Part shown: one piece after another, positions 34,628 to 45,885 of the stretch
Layout of the letters: each line of letters starts with the position of its first letter
Numbering within the stretch: position 1 is the first letter of the stretch
Assembly: GCF_002878395.1 (NCBI RefSeq)
Contig: NC_061119.1
Location: 45,280,638-45,344,637, forward strand
DNA: 64,000 bases
Direction of reading: 5' to 3'
Origin: Capsicum annuum
Taxonomy: Eukaryota; Streptophyta; Magnoliopsida; Solanales; Solanaceae
Notes under the pieces: generated by a model
What the model saw: only the letters and a program-made list of their open reading frames with translations
The model's database searches: none
What the model was told of the DNA's origin: nothing
Program-made: the position numbers and the translations under genes

Positions 34628-37600
34628 TGTAACACCTTGGAATTTTTTTGAATCTAAGTTTTATACTTTGAGTGAGCATGAGGTATGTATACTTTGCGAA
34701 GAATTATAATGCATACATATACATATAACTATTGTGTATATAAGTTATATGATTATTACTAGTAGAAAAAAAATTGAAGAGTCTTGAACTTTGATTTGCT
34801 ACTTTTAAGTGGGGCCCACTTTAGTTTCTAAAACATATAGAAAATAGAAAGAAGGAAATTTTGATTTGGAAAAAAAGGACGTACAGTAGTACTACTAATT
34901 AACAAAGAAAAAAGAAAAGGGAAAGATGGGATTTGGAGTTCACTGGAAATCTTGGCAAATATAAGGGAAAAAGGAAAAAAAGGAATGTATAGAGCCCTAT
35001 TATTTCATATCCACCTTCTTCCAGCAAATACAAAAAAGAGAGAAATTGGTTGAGCTCTTGCTTGTGGTTCCAAAGCGAGAAGAAAAAACACTATTGGTAC
35101 TCCTTCTATTTGTCCCCTTCTCTTCCTTCAACATCGAGCAATCAATTTCATATTTAGAGTTGAAATTGAATTTCAAGAGATAAATTCTTTACCCCTTTCT
35201 TGAATTTAATTATGAATACGTATTTAGAGATAGTTAATTTGAATCTCGATACTAGACCTTAAAGTGGATATGCTTAATCGGGGTTTCTTGAGAAAAGGAA
35301 AAAAATGTGAAACTTTGGTAAGAGAAGAGTTTTTAGGGATTCCTATTAATTATGTGGATTTAACATTGAATTGTATAAGTTAGAAAAGTTGAACCTATTA
35401 TGGATCCTTGTTAAGGAATCGATTAATTTTGGACATAAGTGAAGATTATTGGAATAAGTTATTAAGTACACCTATGGACTATTGATGGACATATGTGTTA
35501 TCCTTGTAGCTAGTGAATTGCATATCAGATAGCAAGTACTAGTGGTTGGGAAGAAAAAGGCTACACGCTCACGATTTGAATCACTTGAGGCTTGAATTAT
35601 TATCTTAGCTAATAAAGTACTAAGGTATGTAAAGCTAAGCCTTCCCTCACCGGCTACGTCATATACTCCTTTCCATTTGATGTTAGTATAATTCTCATGA
35701 AAAATGGAAGTGGAATCTTTATATTGCCTTACATATCATTCCCTTGCTCTACCATCAAGTTTATAAGTACCTATCTTTCCCTCTTTGTATTAAATTTTCA
35801 TGGTAATTTCATATTATTATAAGTTTCTAAACTCGAAGCCCATAAGCTAGAATATATATTTATTTATATATATATATATGTATATCACACGTTAGGAGTA
35901 AAAGTATATAGTAATAGCATAGTCGCATTTGTATGTGTTTGGCACTATTTGATAAATATTAATGACGGGAGGGTACATAGGTTTGGCTTGGCATATCGCT
36001 CGATGTGGTTCTGTGCACTAGATCGAGACCAGACCACTATAGTGAGCCTAACCATTGGGCTTACCCGCCTTTGTGGCATCATTTGTATTTGGAGTCAGCT
36101 GGAATGTCATGCATTGGTTTCCCCTTAATCGAGCCAACATATGACATATATGGCCTGCAGACAAACCCCAATAGTGAGCCCCTAGATGGGGCATAACTGG
36201 TTATAGACTGCGATTACAGTTACACACATATGAGATCATAGCAATGAGTATGTGAGCAACATATGCTTTATACATTCCTCAAATTGCCTTCGGAAGGCCA
36301 TCTTGTGATCAATTGTGCGACTTATAGGATGAGTGAATCACCTAGTCTAAGTATAGGCCCTATATTATATTGAATGCTTGTCTGAAAATATATATATGAT
36401 GCTAATAAGGTCGGTACATAAGTTATCAACTCATATCTTACATATGTTATCTGTTGGCTCATATGTTATTCATTTTACCATTTGACTCATATGAGCTTCT
36501 ATACTTGTCCAACTGTTATTCTGTTTGCTTTCATACTGGTACAGGGAAAAGTCATCGTTTCCACCTTAAACTATATACGAAAAGTCTAGGTCACACCTAA
36601 ACTATCATAGTGACCTATTACACACCTATATTATATAAAAGTAAAACTATTTCCCCCTTCGAAGGTGACATGACAAGAAAGTGTACACATCTTCCATGAG
36701 GTGCGTGAGAGAAAGGAAAAAATCTTAAAATCAAAGAATTGCACACATGTTACTATTGCATTAGCCATTCTATAATTAACTGCTCCTTATTAATTAAGTT
36801 CTTCTTTAGTTCTGTGTGTTTTCAATTAAAAAATAATTAATTTTGATAAATTTTCCTTCTTATTTTTCTTTATTTGTGGGTCCCACCTTTTAAAATACTT
36901 TTACATTTTCCTTTTGAATTCTTGTTCAACAGAGGAACCACCATAGAAGAAAGCATTTCTAATCCTTTTCATTGAAATTGTTAAAGAGGAATTTTAAGAA
37001 AGAAATTTTAAAAAGTAAAAAATATGATGACTTTCATTGAAAATCTCATGCATTCTTTTATGAAGTCCATGATTTTTTTGTTCAAATTCATCGAAAAACT
37101 CAATTGGAGAAGACCATCGAGAAAAATCAAAATGGAAAACAACAGCTTATGAAAAATCATGTGATATCTATATATAAAATTTATGATTTTTTTCTTTAAC
37201 TTATTGAAAATCTATCAAAGAAGTCGATTATTTTTTCTTTGTTTGCTCTATTTTTGTCGGAGTACCACCCGCCGCCACCATAATTTCATTTCAGTCGCAA
37301 CTAATCAATAACATACTTAACCTTTGATACAAAATAAAAATATCAATAAAATGCTTGATTTTAATCTTTAATTGTCAAGATCTGTGATGAATTTTATAGA
37401 TCTAAAAAATTTCATTTGCTTCATCGATAACAATGGTATTACCATTGCTTACAACCTCTATTGACGTCTTGCACCAGGAGAATGAAGAGGAGGGTAGCTT
37501 TGAGTCCATTGTTGGCAATTCTGTTGCTACCATTGATATTAATAGCAGAGATTTCAATTGAAGAACCCAAAATTCAGTTTAATTTTTTTTCCTCAATTTA

Positions 37601-38483
37601 CAGATACAATAAAGGCATTAAATTGGCCATTTTAATTTTTGTTGGTGAAAGAGTTTTGAACAAGAATAAATCTGCCCCTAATTCATAATTTGAGTGTGTT
37701 CACGTTCAATTTTTTTCTTTAATTTATCAAAAATGAAAAAGAAGAAGAGGAGAGAGAGAAAGATATGGTATAATGGAAGTGGAAGAGATGAGGAAGAAAG
37801 AGAAGTGTTTATTTTTTTTTTAAAAAAGACAATAGTAAGGGGAAAAAGTTAAAAAAAGAAATGAAAAATAATATTATACACATGTTACGAGTGTGTATTT
37901 CACATTCCACATAAAATCTGGCTTTGTCTTAGGGGGGAGGTATTAATATCACTTTAAAAAAGATTAGGTGTGTAATAGGTCACTATGGTAGTTTAGGTGT
38001 GACCTAGACTTTTCGTGTATAGTTTGAGGTGGAAACGATGACTTTTTTCTATCGATACATGTTGTTTATGTACTGACGTCTCGGGCCCACCATGTTTTAT
38101 TAATGCAGGTCCAGATCCTCAGGATAGCAGACGTCCACGTTAGACCCTATTATCGTCTCAGCTGATATTTTGGTGAGCTCCAACTCTCTCTGGAGCCATT
38201 CTATGCATAGTATTTTTGATTACATGTACATGTTCCTAGTTGGCATGACGGGCCCTATGTCAACTACTCACGTGTAGCATAGCGTGTTAAACTGGCTAGG
38301 GGTTTCATGAAGATCATGTAGTATTGTATTGTACAGTCTTGTTAATACACCCCCTCGTGTATGTACATATCTTATTTTGGGTATCATGCTCGTTATCGTC
38401 TCATAATCTTGCGTATGCTACTTAGTGCCGGTGAAGTAAGTACATACGGTTCTTGTCCGTCGTCATTATTTTGGGACGTGACA
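34628..38483 (+). repeat. 3' LTR of the Tekay-like element
   Basis: It starts TGTAACACCTTGG and ends GGGACGTGACA, followed by the target duplication GGAGG (38484-38488). It holds a Mutator-like MITE at 36544-38049. It lacks the 313-bp duplication of the 5' LTR and has a small deletion near 35650 relative to it. Confidence 0.95.
36544..38049. mobile_element. Mutator-like MITE in the 3' LTR
   Basis: Long inverted ends begin GGGAAAAGTCATCGTTTCC on the left and, complemented, GAAAAAAGTCATCGTTTCC at the right. They continue through GTCTAGGTCACACCTAAACT on both arms. The empty site in the 5' LTR (near 24891) confirms the insertion. Flanks ACTGGTACA and ATCGATACA are a degraded 9-bp duplication. 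It is 1506 bp. The interior has short frames, including 75 residues at 37461-37688, but nothing recognisable. Confidence 0.85.
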
Positions 38484-39020
38484 GGAGGGAGAGGGTGCTC
38501 GGGGGTTATGGTGGTGGTGGTGGAAGGGTATGGTGGGGTAGGGTGTGCAATTTTTGGTTTTGTTTTTAGCTCTTTTCTTTTTTTAAAAAAGTTCATTTTT
38601 TTTAAAAAATATATTTTTTGGGGAGAGGCTGGAGGGGGTGGGGGTGGGGGAGGGGGTTGGGGGTTATGGTGGTGGTGGTGGGGTGTGAGGGTGGTTGCAA
38701 TTTTTTTTTTACTTTTTTTTTTGAAAAATCATTTTTTTTGAATTTTATTTTTGGGTTGGGGGTGGGGTTGGGGACTAGGGTAGGGCAATTGTTTTTTTTA
38801 TCCTTTTAATGTTTTTTAAAAAATTATTTTTTGAAAAATTATTATTTTTAGGGGGGCCGGGGGGTAAGGTTATGGTAGAGGAGGGGGAGGGTAGGATGGG
38901 GTGGGGGTGCAAATTTTTAAAAAATTTACTATTTTTTCAAAAAAAAAAAGTTCATTTTTTTGGAAATTTTTTTCGGAGGGGGGGAGGGGGGGAGGGGGAG
39001 CTGGGGATGAAAAAATCTTA
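38484..39020 (+). repeat. G-rich/T-rich tandem repeat, right part
   Basis: This is the continuation of the repeat at 21860-22276, cut by the retrotransposon. Four to five units of about 100-140 bp alternate G-rich stretches (GGTGGTGGTGG, GGGGGTGGGG) with T-rich stretches that include TTTTTTGAAAAATCATTTTT or close variants. Frames here translate to Gly/Trp-rich and Phe-rich noise. G-quadruplex folding is likely on the plus strand. Confidence 0.8.
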
Positions 39021-39303
39021 ATTTTTATTTTCTTTTTTTTGTTAAAATATTAAGGTTTTTTTTTCTTGAGGGGTAGGAGATACAAAACATCAAGTAAATA
39101 TGTATGTAGAACTAAAATTTTGACTTTAGACATTAAAACTTAAAAGTGGGTTGAAATTATTTTTATTCGATTCATATTTGATCAAATTCATATTTATTCA
39201 TATATTATATGAGTGAATTGCAATCCAATCTATTTAAGCTCAATTCATATTCAATTCATTCAAATTAAATTCTATACGTCTATTTGCCACCCGTAGTCAA
39301 TAG
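39021..39303. other. Non-coding DNA with one hAT-like MITE end
   Basis: GCCACCCGTA at 39286-39295 resembles a worn hAT MITE right end (compare CACCCCTA). The AT-rich sequence before it repeats TTCATATTCAATTCA-like words. No left end is seen. Confidence 0.3.
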
Positions 39304-39703
39304 TAGGGGTGGGCATGGTATGGTACGGTATTTGAAACTTCGGTACGGTAATTTTGGTATTTGGTTTTTAAAAATATTATACCATTACCATACTGTATTA
39401 ATTCGGTATGATTCGGTATTTTGACGTTTGATTTCAGTATTTTGCAGTATGGTAATCGGTAACCATAATTTGTTTAACTTTGACAATATATACTTGTATA
39501 CTAGCGTATTATTACTTCGACTTTTCAAAAGCATGTCTTAATTGTATCATAAAAATGCATTACACATGTAGAAATATTGAAAAAGAAGTACAAACAATTC
39601 CTTTTATTAGTCAATTACACCAAAAAGATATTTCAATCAGGATAGAGTAGCGAAAGCTTCAAAGGCTAAACATTTTTATACTAAATACTAAGTATTTTTT
39701 TCT

Positions 39704-39739
<36 letters not shown>

Positions 39740-39943
39740 TTACTTATGTAACTATATATACTTCGGTATGGTATTCAGTATTTTGGTATGTCATTTGTAA
39801 ATATCGTATACCATACCATATACTAAAAAAATTTAAAAAGTATACCACATACTATATCAAATATCATAATAGCAAAAACCACGATATCAAAAATTTTAGT
39901 TCGATATGATAATTTGATATATACCATACCATGCCCACCCCTA
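39304..39943. mobile_element. hAT-type MITE, same family as 31442-32078, inverted
   Basis: Ends TAGGGGTGGGCATGG and the complement at the right are flanked by GTCAATAG on both sides (39296-39303 and 39944-39951), a perfect 8-bp duplication. It is 640 bp. Its sequence follows the reverse complement of the copy in the retrotransposon. An AT dinucleotide run lies at about 39708-39734. Confidence 0.94.
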
Positions 39944-40023
39944 GTCAATAGTGACATTACAGTGACACTTCATGGGTGACGTTTTCTAAGAAAAATCTTT
40001 GGCCTTAAACATTAAAATAGATG

Positions 40024-41949
40024 TCTCTTATATAATAAGAGTCGGTTCAGGAGCTTCCAATCGTCCTCCTTGTTGACATTCACCTGTTTGCTTCATGATT
40101 TTATTATATAATCCTTAATTAATTATTATATGTCGTTTATGTATTAAAAAATAAAATAGACAGTTATGACATTTCTGCTTCGGCTGCTTCAACCATAATT
40201 TTATTATGACACTCCTAATTATCACCCCCAATTAATTATAATAATATTTCATTTTAAAAATAAAATAGATATTTATGACATGTCTGCTTCAGCTGCTTCA
40301 ACCGTAATTTTACTATGTCACTCCTAATTAATTATTATAAGTCGTTTAAATATTAAAAAAATTAATAATATTTAATAAAAACGCAAAATAGATATAAAAT
40401 GATAAATTAACTCTTGATGTTTTAAATTAATTTAATGTCTTATATGATGCCACTTAAATTTTTTTTCAAAAATATTTTCATAACAATTTTGCTACATCAC
40501 GTCTAATTAGTTATTATGAGTCATTTAAGACATGTCTACTTCGTTACTTCAATTGTGATATTTGATTGACTGTCGGAACTATATCAGTGTTGCTTAAATT
40601 AAAATAGAAGAAAAACTATTATAAATCACATTAAATAAAAATTTAAATTATTTTTAAAATATAATTGACTATCAATGTTACAAAAGTTTGGACAATGAGA
40701 GAGTATTATAAATTACAATAGCAAGCGACTTAAAATAGTAAATTACAGTGCCAAAAAGTGTTATAAATCACAATAGTTAATAGCTTAAAATAACTAAAAA
40801 CATATTAAAAAATAATTGATTATTTAAATTTTATTTGTGTCACAGAAAATGAGACCAAAAAAATACGTAAAAATACTATCAATCATAATAATTAACACAA
40901 AAATTTAAAAGAAATAAAATATTTATCGAACTCTCGAAATTATATCAGTAGCACTTAAATTGAAATAGAAGAAAAAGTATTTTAAATCACAATAATTAAA
41001 AACCTAACTTATTTGTAAAATATAATCGACTATCAATGCCACAGAAGTTTGAATAAGGAGAGTAACATATATTAATTAAACATTACATAAAAAGTATTAT
41101 AAATTATAACAGTTAACAACTTAAAATGTCTAAAAAAATGATTTTTTATATATTTCAAAAAAATATGTAAAAAATACTATACATCATAATAACTAACGAC
41201 TTAAAAAGTTTAAAAAATATAACATATTTGGTTGATTGTCAAAATTATATCAGTATCTCTCAATAATTAAAAATTTACATCATTTTAAAATCTAACTATC
41301 AATTCCACAAAAGTTTGGACTAGGAAAGTAATATATATTATTTGAAAATTACATAAAAATTATTATAAATTACAATTAACTGCTTAAAATATCTAAAAAA
41401 TTAATCTGTTATATATTTCAAAATACGTGAAAAATACTATATATCACAATAATTAACAACTTAAAATTTTTAAAAGATATAAAATATTTTGTTGAATCTC
41501 AGAATTATATCAGTGCCACTTAAATTGGAATAGTTAAAAATATAATTTACTAGTAATGACGCAAAAGTTTGAACAAGTAGAGTAACTTGTATTATTTAAA
41601 AATTACATAAAAAATATTATAAATTACAATAGTTGATAACTTAAAATATCTAAATAAGATTTAATTTGTTATATACTTAAAAAGGGACGTAAAAAGTTAT
41701 AAATGACAATAATTAACAACTTAAATTTTTTTAAAGATACAAAATATTTGATTGACTTTAAAAATTATTTGATATAACATGTTTAATTGATTGACAAAAT
41801 TGATTGTAACACTTTGATGAAAACTTCCAATGAAAAAACTTTTTATATTTTTTTTTTCATTTTACAACAATAATATCATGATAAATATACCTAATTATTT
41901 TTATTATTTTCAGTTTTCTCACTATCGGAGCACGGGCGTATCCCACTAG
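40024..41949 (+). mobile_element. Non-autonomous Helitron with internal tandem repeats
   Basis: It begins TCTCTTATATAATAAGAGTC, then GGTTCAGGAGCTTCC, and ends GGAGCACGGGCG-TATCCCACTAG followed by T. TC at the start and CTAG before T at the end match Helitrons, and no target duplication is present. Inside are two copies of a ~109-bp unit with TCTGCTTCGGCTGCTTCAAC (near 40170 and 40279), and then four larger units. No Rep/helicase is encoded. Confidence 0.6.
40575..41765 (+). repeat. Four-unit tandem array in the Helitron
   Basis: ATTATATCAGT, or a close variant, followed by a TTAAATT phrase marks unit starts at about 40581, 40942, 41247 and 41507, giving spacings of 361, 305 and 260 bp. Each unit also contains CACAAAAGTTTGGA-like and ATTATAAATTACAAT phrases. 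Units shorten from left to right through internal deletions. Confidence 0.65.
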
Positions 41950-42635
41950 TATAGATACAAAATGATGATGACATGTTACACTAAAGCCACAAATAATTAT
42001 TAATTTTAAATAGTACCACATATTGAATAAAAACACCATATTTAAAAAGGGCAGCCGAGTTGAAGAAGTCAATGGTCAAAATGGGGCGTTAATTCGACGA
42101 CGAGCAGTTGAAAAGGACAAGGGCAAATAATGGAAATAAGAAAAAAAAAAAAAGTTACTCTTCGTTAATTTTTATTTATCCACTTTAATCTATCTAAAAA
42201 AAATAACTTTTTATTTTATTTTTAGTATTAATTATTTATTTTAGATTATTTCTCAAATTTGTTAAAAATTATATGTTAATTATTGTGAATATCATGATAA
42301 AATATGAATTGATTTATGAGATCGAGTATGCAAAATTTATGATGGATAAATATAAAATATAAAATATAAAATATAAAAGGAGTGTTCAATGTGTTTGTGT
42401 GAAAATGGAGTAAAATAGGGATTTAGGAATATGGAGATAGTGGTCTTGGCCGCCTAGGGCGGCTTATTCAACGTGACCACCACCTTCCTTCAATGTTGTC
42501 TTCAACATTTTTAAAAGAACATTTTAGGAACAACGTGCTTGAATAATTGTATTTTTAAAAGAAAAAAATCATAAATATATATCTTAATTTATCATATTTT
42601 TATAAATCTCTATACTTATAAAGTAATTATAAAAA
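41950..42635. other. Intergenic DNA with a small perfect hairpin
   Basis: No coding frame is supported; the 71-residue minus frame at 41857-42072 straddles the Helitron end. A GC-richer patch near 42050-42120 (GGGGCGTTAATTCGACGACG) and a hairpin GCCGCC-TAG-GGCGGC at 42449-42463 stand out from the AT-rich background. Confidence 0.4.
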
Positions 42636-44449
42636 AGAGATCTTTCAAAAATAGCATCACTTTGCTATAAAATCGACCTTTCATAGCCACATTTTACATA
42701 ATTATCATTTATAGCCGTTGTATTCGATTTTACAGATAGTATGTATTCATATAAAATATGAATCCAGTTCCAATTTAGTTGCATCAAAAATAAAATTCAA
42801 TATTTTTTTTTTAAAAATCTCAATCAAGCTTATCTCGTTGAGCTGAATATTTTCTTGCCCAACACTACCACTATCTCTTTTTTATTTTATTTTTTATTTT
42901 TTTCATGTTTTTCCCATTTTTTTCTTCTTTTTCCTATTTTTTCCTATTTTTTTTTTTGTTTCTTTTTTGTTTCTTTTTTTTTTTCTCTTTTTCTCTCTCT
43001 TTAATCTCTAACTTCTATTTATCTATCTTCCTTTCTTTTCTTCTTTAATTTTTTTTTAAATTTTTTTTGTACTTATTTTCTTTGTTCTATTTAATAATTT
43101 TTTTGTATTTTTGAAAAATATGACTAGTCGAACACAAGTCATGAATGATAACGTAAATACTATAATTGTTTATCGTATTTGGAGTCACACCGTCATTTTT
43201 ATTTTTGTATTCATTGATACAACTGTATTTGTATTTGTATTTTAAAGTTCGCACTTGTATCTATATTTTATAGTTCGCATTTGTATTTATATTTAATAGT
43301 TCACACTTGTATTTGTATTTGTTAGTTTGCGACATCATTTATATTTTATATAATTCACACTTATATTTTAAAAAAATATTTTGTATTTGTATTTTATAAT
43401 TGACTGCATTTTATATTGGATTATATTTATATTATGATTTTATTGTGTTTGTATATTTAGATTATATTTGGATTATACTTGTTTTTGTATTCTATTTTCG
43501 TCGATATCTTTTTATTTTTAAAAAATTATTTGGTATTTATATTTGTAAGTTGATTGCATATTGTATTTAGCCATGGATAATTATAATTTATTATTTGTAT
43601 AAAAACAAATAACTGCATTAATTGTACTTTCTTGATTCTAAAATATATAAATATGTAATGTATCATTTGATACAAATGTACCATTTGATACAAATGTACC
43701 ATTTTGTCTTTGTATATCAAAATTACTATTCATATTTGTAAATAAACAAATATCACTTGATACAAATACAATGACAAACAAATGCAACAAATGATTTTAC
43801 AAATACAAATACAATATATATTTGTATTTATTATATTTGTATAAAAATTTGAATTGCATTTATTTGTATAAATAAATACAACTAATATCAATAAATAAAA
43901 ACAAGTATTCATAGAAAGAAAATCAATCATTCCTTTTCAATAATTAAAAAATACAAATGATAGTTCACATTTGTATTTATATGTTATAGTTCGCATTTGT
44001 ATTTATATTTTATAGTTCACACTTGTATTTATGTGTTTGCTAGTTCGCACAAATGAAAAGAAGGAGAAAAATTAAAAAGAAAAAAAAAGGAAAAAAAGGA
44101 GAAAAAATGAGAGCAAAAGAAGGAGAAAAAAATACAAAAAAAGAAGAGTAATAAAAAATAGAGAAAGAATACACAAAAAAAAAGAAGAAGAAAAAGAGGA
44201 GAAAAATGAAAAAGAAAAAGTGGAAAAAAATGAATAAAAATAAAAAAAAATAAAAAAATAAAAAAGTGAAAAAATAAAAAATAAAGAGAAAACAACAAAA
44301 AAAAAAAGAAAAAGAAAAATTGAAGAAAAAAAACTGAAAAAGGAAAAAGAAGAAGAGAATAATAGAAAGCGAAAATGGTCTATTACCCTCCCAACCTTTA
44401 GTCGAAATTTCAACTACACATTTATACTTTACGGGAGTCCTTTGACCCC

Positions 44450-44990
44450 CCTTCTTCTCCTTCTGTTTCTTCTTCTTCTTCTTCTTCTCCTCCTCCTCCT
44501 CCCCCTCCTCCTCCTTCTTCTTCTTCTCCTCCTCCTCCTCTTCCTCATCCTCCTCCTCTTCTTCTCCTTTTGCTTCTCCTTCTTCTTCCTCTCCTCCTCC
44601 TCCTCCTCCTCCTTCTCCTTCTTCTTCTTCTTCTTCNNNNNNNNNNNNNNNNNNNNNNNNNNNNNNNNNNNNNNNNNNNNNNNNNNNNNNNNNNNNNNNN
44701 NNNNNNNNNNNNNNNNNNNNNNNNNNNNNNNNNNNNATTTGTATTTATATTTAATAGTTCACACTTGTATTTGTATTTGTTAGTTTGCGACATCCTTCTT
44801 CCTCTCCTCCTCCCCCTTCTTCTTCTTCTTCTTCTTCTTCTTCTTCTTCTTCTTCTTCTTCTTCTTCTTCTTCTTCTTCTTCTTCTCCTCCTCCTCCTCC
44901 TTCTTCTTCTCCTCCTCCTTCTCATTCTTCTTTTTCCTATTTTCCTCCTCCTTCTTCCTTCTTCTTCTCCTTCTTCTTCTCTTTCTCTTA
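44450..44990 (+). repeat. Long CTT/CCT polypyrimidine tract
   Basis: Runs of CTT and CCT triplets fill 44455-44636 and 44795-44990. Such mirror-like purine/pyrimidine DNA can form triplex structures. The poly-Leu, poly-Ser and poly-Arg frames here are artefacts of the tract. It contains the gap at 44637-44736. Confidence 0.9.
44637..44736. other. 100-N assembly gap
   Basis: This is a gap of placeholder length inside the CTT tract. The 58 bases directly after it (44737-44794) are identical to 43279-43336, which belongs to a different element, so the join is doubtful. Confidence 0.95.
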
Positions 44991-45061
44991 CAAACGATGG
45001 CATCCAAGAACTTATCAATCACATCCAAAATTAATTTATCATTTTCCTCATCTTCAAGCAT

Positions 45062-45885
45062 AAAATCAATTGGTTTCGACTTCAAATTCGTCAAAATTTT
45101 CAAAATGGGTATTGTTCATTATTTTTCAAGTTTAAGATTGTCGAAAATTTTAAAATCGACATTGTCCATTATTTACGACTTCAAGGTCGTCGTAAATTTT
45201 AAAATGGGTATTGTTTATTGTTTCCCACTTGAAAGTCATGAAAAATTTAAAATTCTCTATTGTTTTCTACTTTAAGGTTATTGAAAATTTTAAATTCGAT
45301 ATTGTTTATTGTTTTCGGCTTCAAGGTCGTCGAAATTTTGAAATTGATATTCTACGTTGTTTCTGAATTTAAGATTGTTGGAATATTTAAAAATTGATAT
45401 TGCTCATTGTTTCCCACTTCAAGGTTGTCAAAATTTTTAAATTCGATGTTGCTTATTATTTCTGACTTCAAGATCATCAAAAATTTCAAAATCGATATTG
45501 TCTATTATTACCGACTTCAAGATTGTTATAAATTTTAAAATAGGTATTGTCCATTATTTCCGACTTCAAGGTAGTCGAAAATTTTAAAATTCTCTATTGT
45601 TTCTGACTTTAAGGTCATCAAAAATTTTAAATTCCGTATTGCTCATTGTTTCCGTCTTCAAGGTCGTTGAAAATTTTGAAATTGATATTGTTCGTTGTTT
45701 CCGGATTAAAGATTGTCAGAAATTTAATAATTATATGGTTATTGTTTCCCACTTCAAGGTTGTCGAAAATTTTTAAATTCGATGTTGTTTATTATTTTTG
45801 ACTTCAGGATCGTTTGAAATTTCAAATTCGGTATTGTTCATTGTTTTCCAATTCAAGGTCGTCGAAAAATTATTTGTATAGAAGT
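45062..45885 (+). repeat. Minisatellite of ~48-bp units in a 336-bp higher-order repeat
   Basis: About 16 units of 42-50 bp follow the pattern ATTGTTCATTGTTTCC, then GACTTCAAGGTCGTCGAAAA, then TTTTAAAAT. Units fall into a seven-member order. The unit ending ATTCTCT, the short 42-bp unit after it, and the units with GGATTAAAGATTG-like and CCCACTTCAAGGTTGTC phrases recur in the same sequence. Equivalent positions at 45161, 45497 and 45833 are each 336 bp apart. The array lies in the Mutator-like MITE and does not encode a protein. Confidence 0.88.

Larger units (their letters stand above)
22277..38483 (+). mobile_element. Ty3/Gypsy chromovirus (Tekay-like) retrotransposon, full-length but dead, with four nested insertions
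   Basis: Two LTRs (22277-25631, 34628-38483) enclose a tRNA-iMet primer site, gag, protease, reverse transcriptase, RNase H, integrase, a chromodomain-like C terminus and a polypurine tract, in Gypsy order. GGAGG flanks both ends. The chromodomain and the TGTAACACC/GTGACA ends point to the Tekay (Del) lineage. Four later insertions are present: hAT MITE 22407-23113, solo LTR 26986-29728, hAT MITE 31442-32078 and Mutator-like MITE 36544-38049. Removing them with their duplications leaves about 10.6 kb. After also removing a 313-bp internal duplication from the 5' LTR, the LTRs are about 2.33 and 2.34 kb. By eye they differ at roughly 6-8% of positions. No intact protein remains. Confidence 0.95.

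Noticed and set aside
36005..36196. 63-residue plus-strand frame
   Set aside because: It lies in the 3' LTR; the homologous 5' LTR region near 24380-24600 has a different frame. It is chance.
37461..37688. 75-residue frame inside the Mutator-like MITE, considered as a captured gene fragment
   Set aside because: It has no recognisable motif or splice signal, and the hydrophobic part is a simple run. Too weak to call.
22277..38483. Possibility of an endogenous pararetrovirus
   Set aside because: LTRs, an integrase with DDE residues and a chromodomain are present, and no movement or coat protein is seen. It is a Gypsy retrotransposon.
40581..41765. Regularly spaced repeats, considered as a CRISPR-like array
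   Set aside because: Repeats are hundreds of bases apart with related sequence between, in plant DNA. They are tandem units of a Helitron.
44442..45103. Poly-Leu, poly-Ser, poly-Arg and poly-Glu frames, partly spanning the N gap
   Set aside because: They come from the CTT/CCT tract and include gap residues. No real protein is supported.
44997..45275. 92-residue plus-strand frame beginning MASKNLSITSK
   Set aside because: It runs from the CTT tract edge into the minisatellite. The frame is lost between repeat units.
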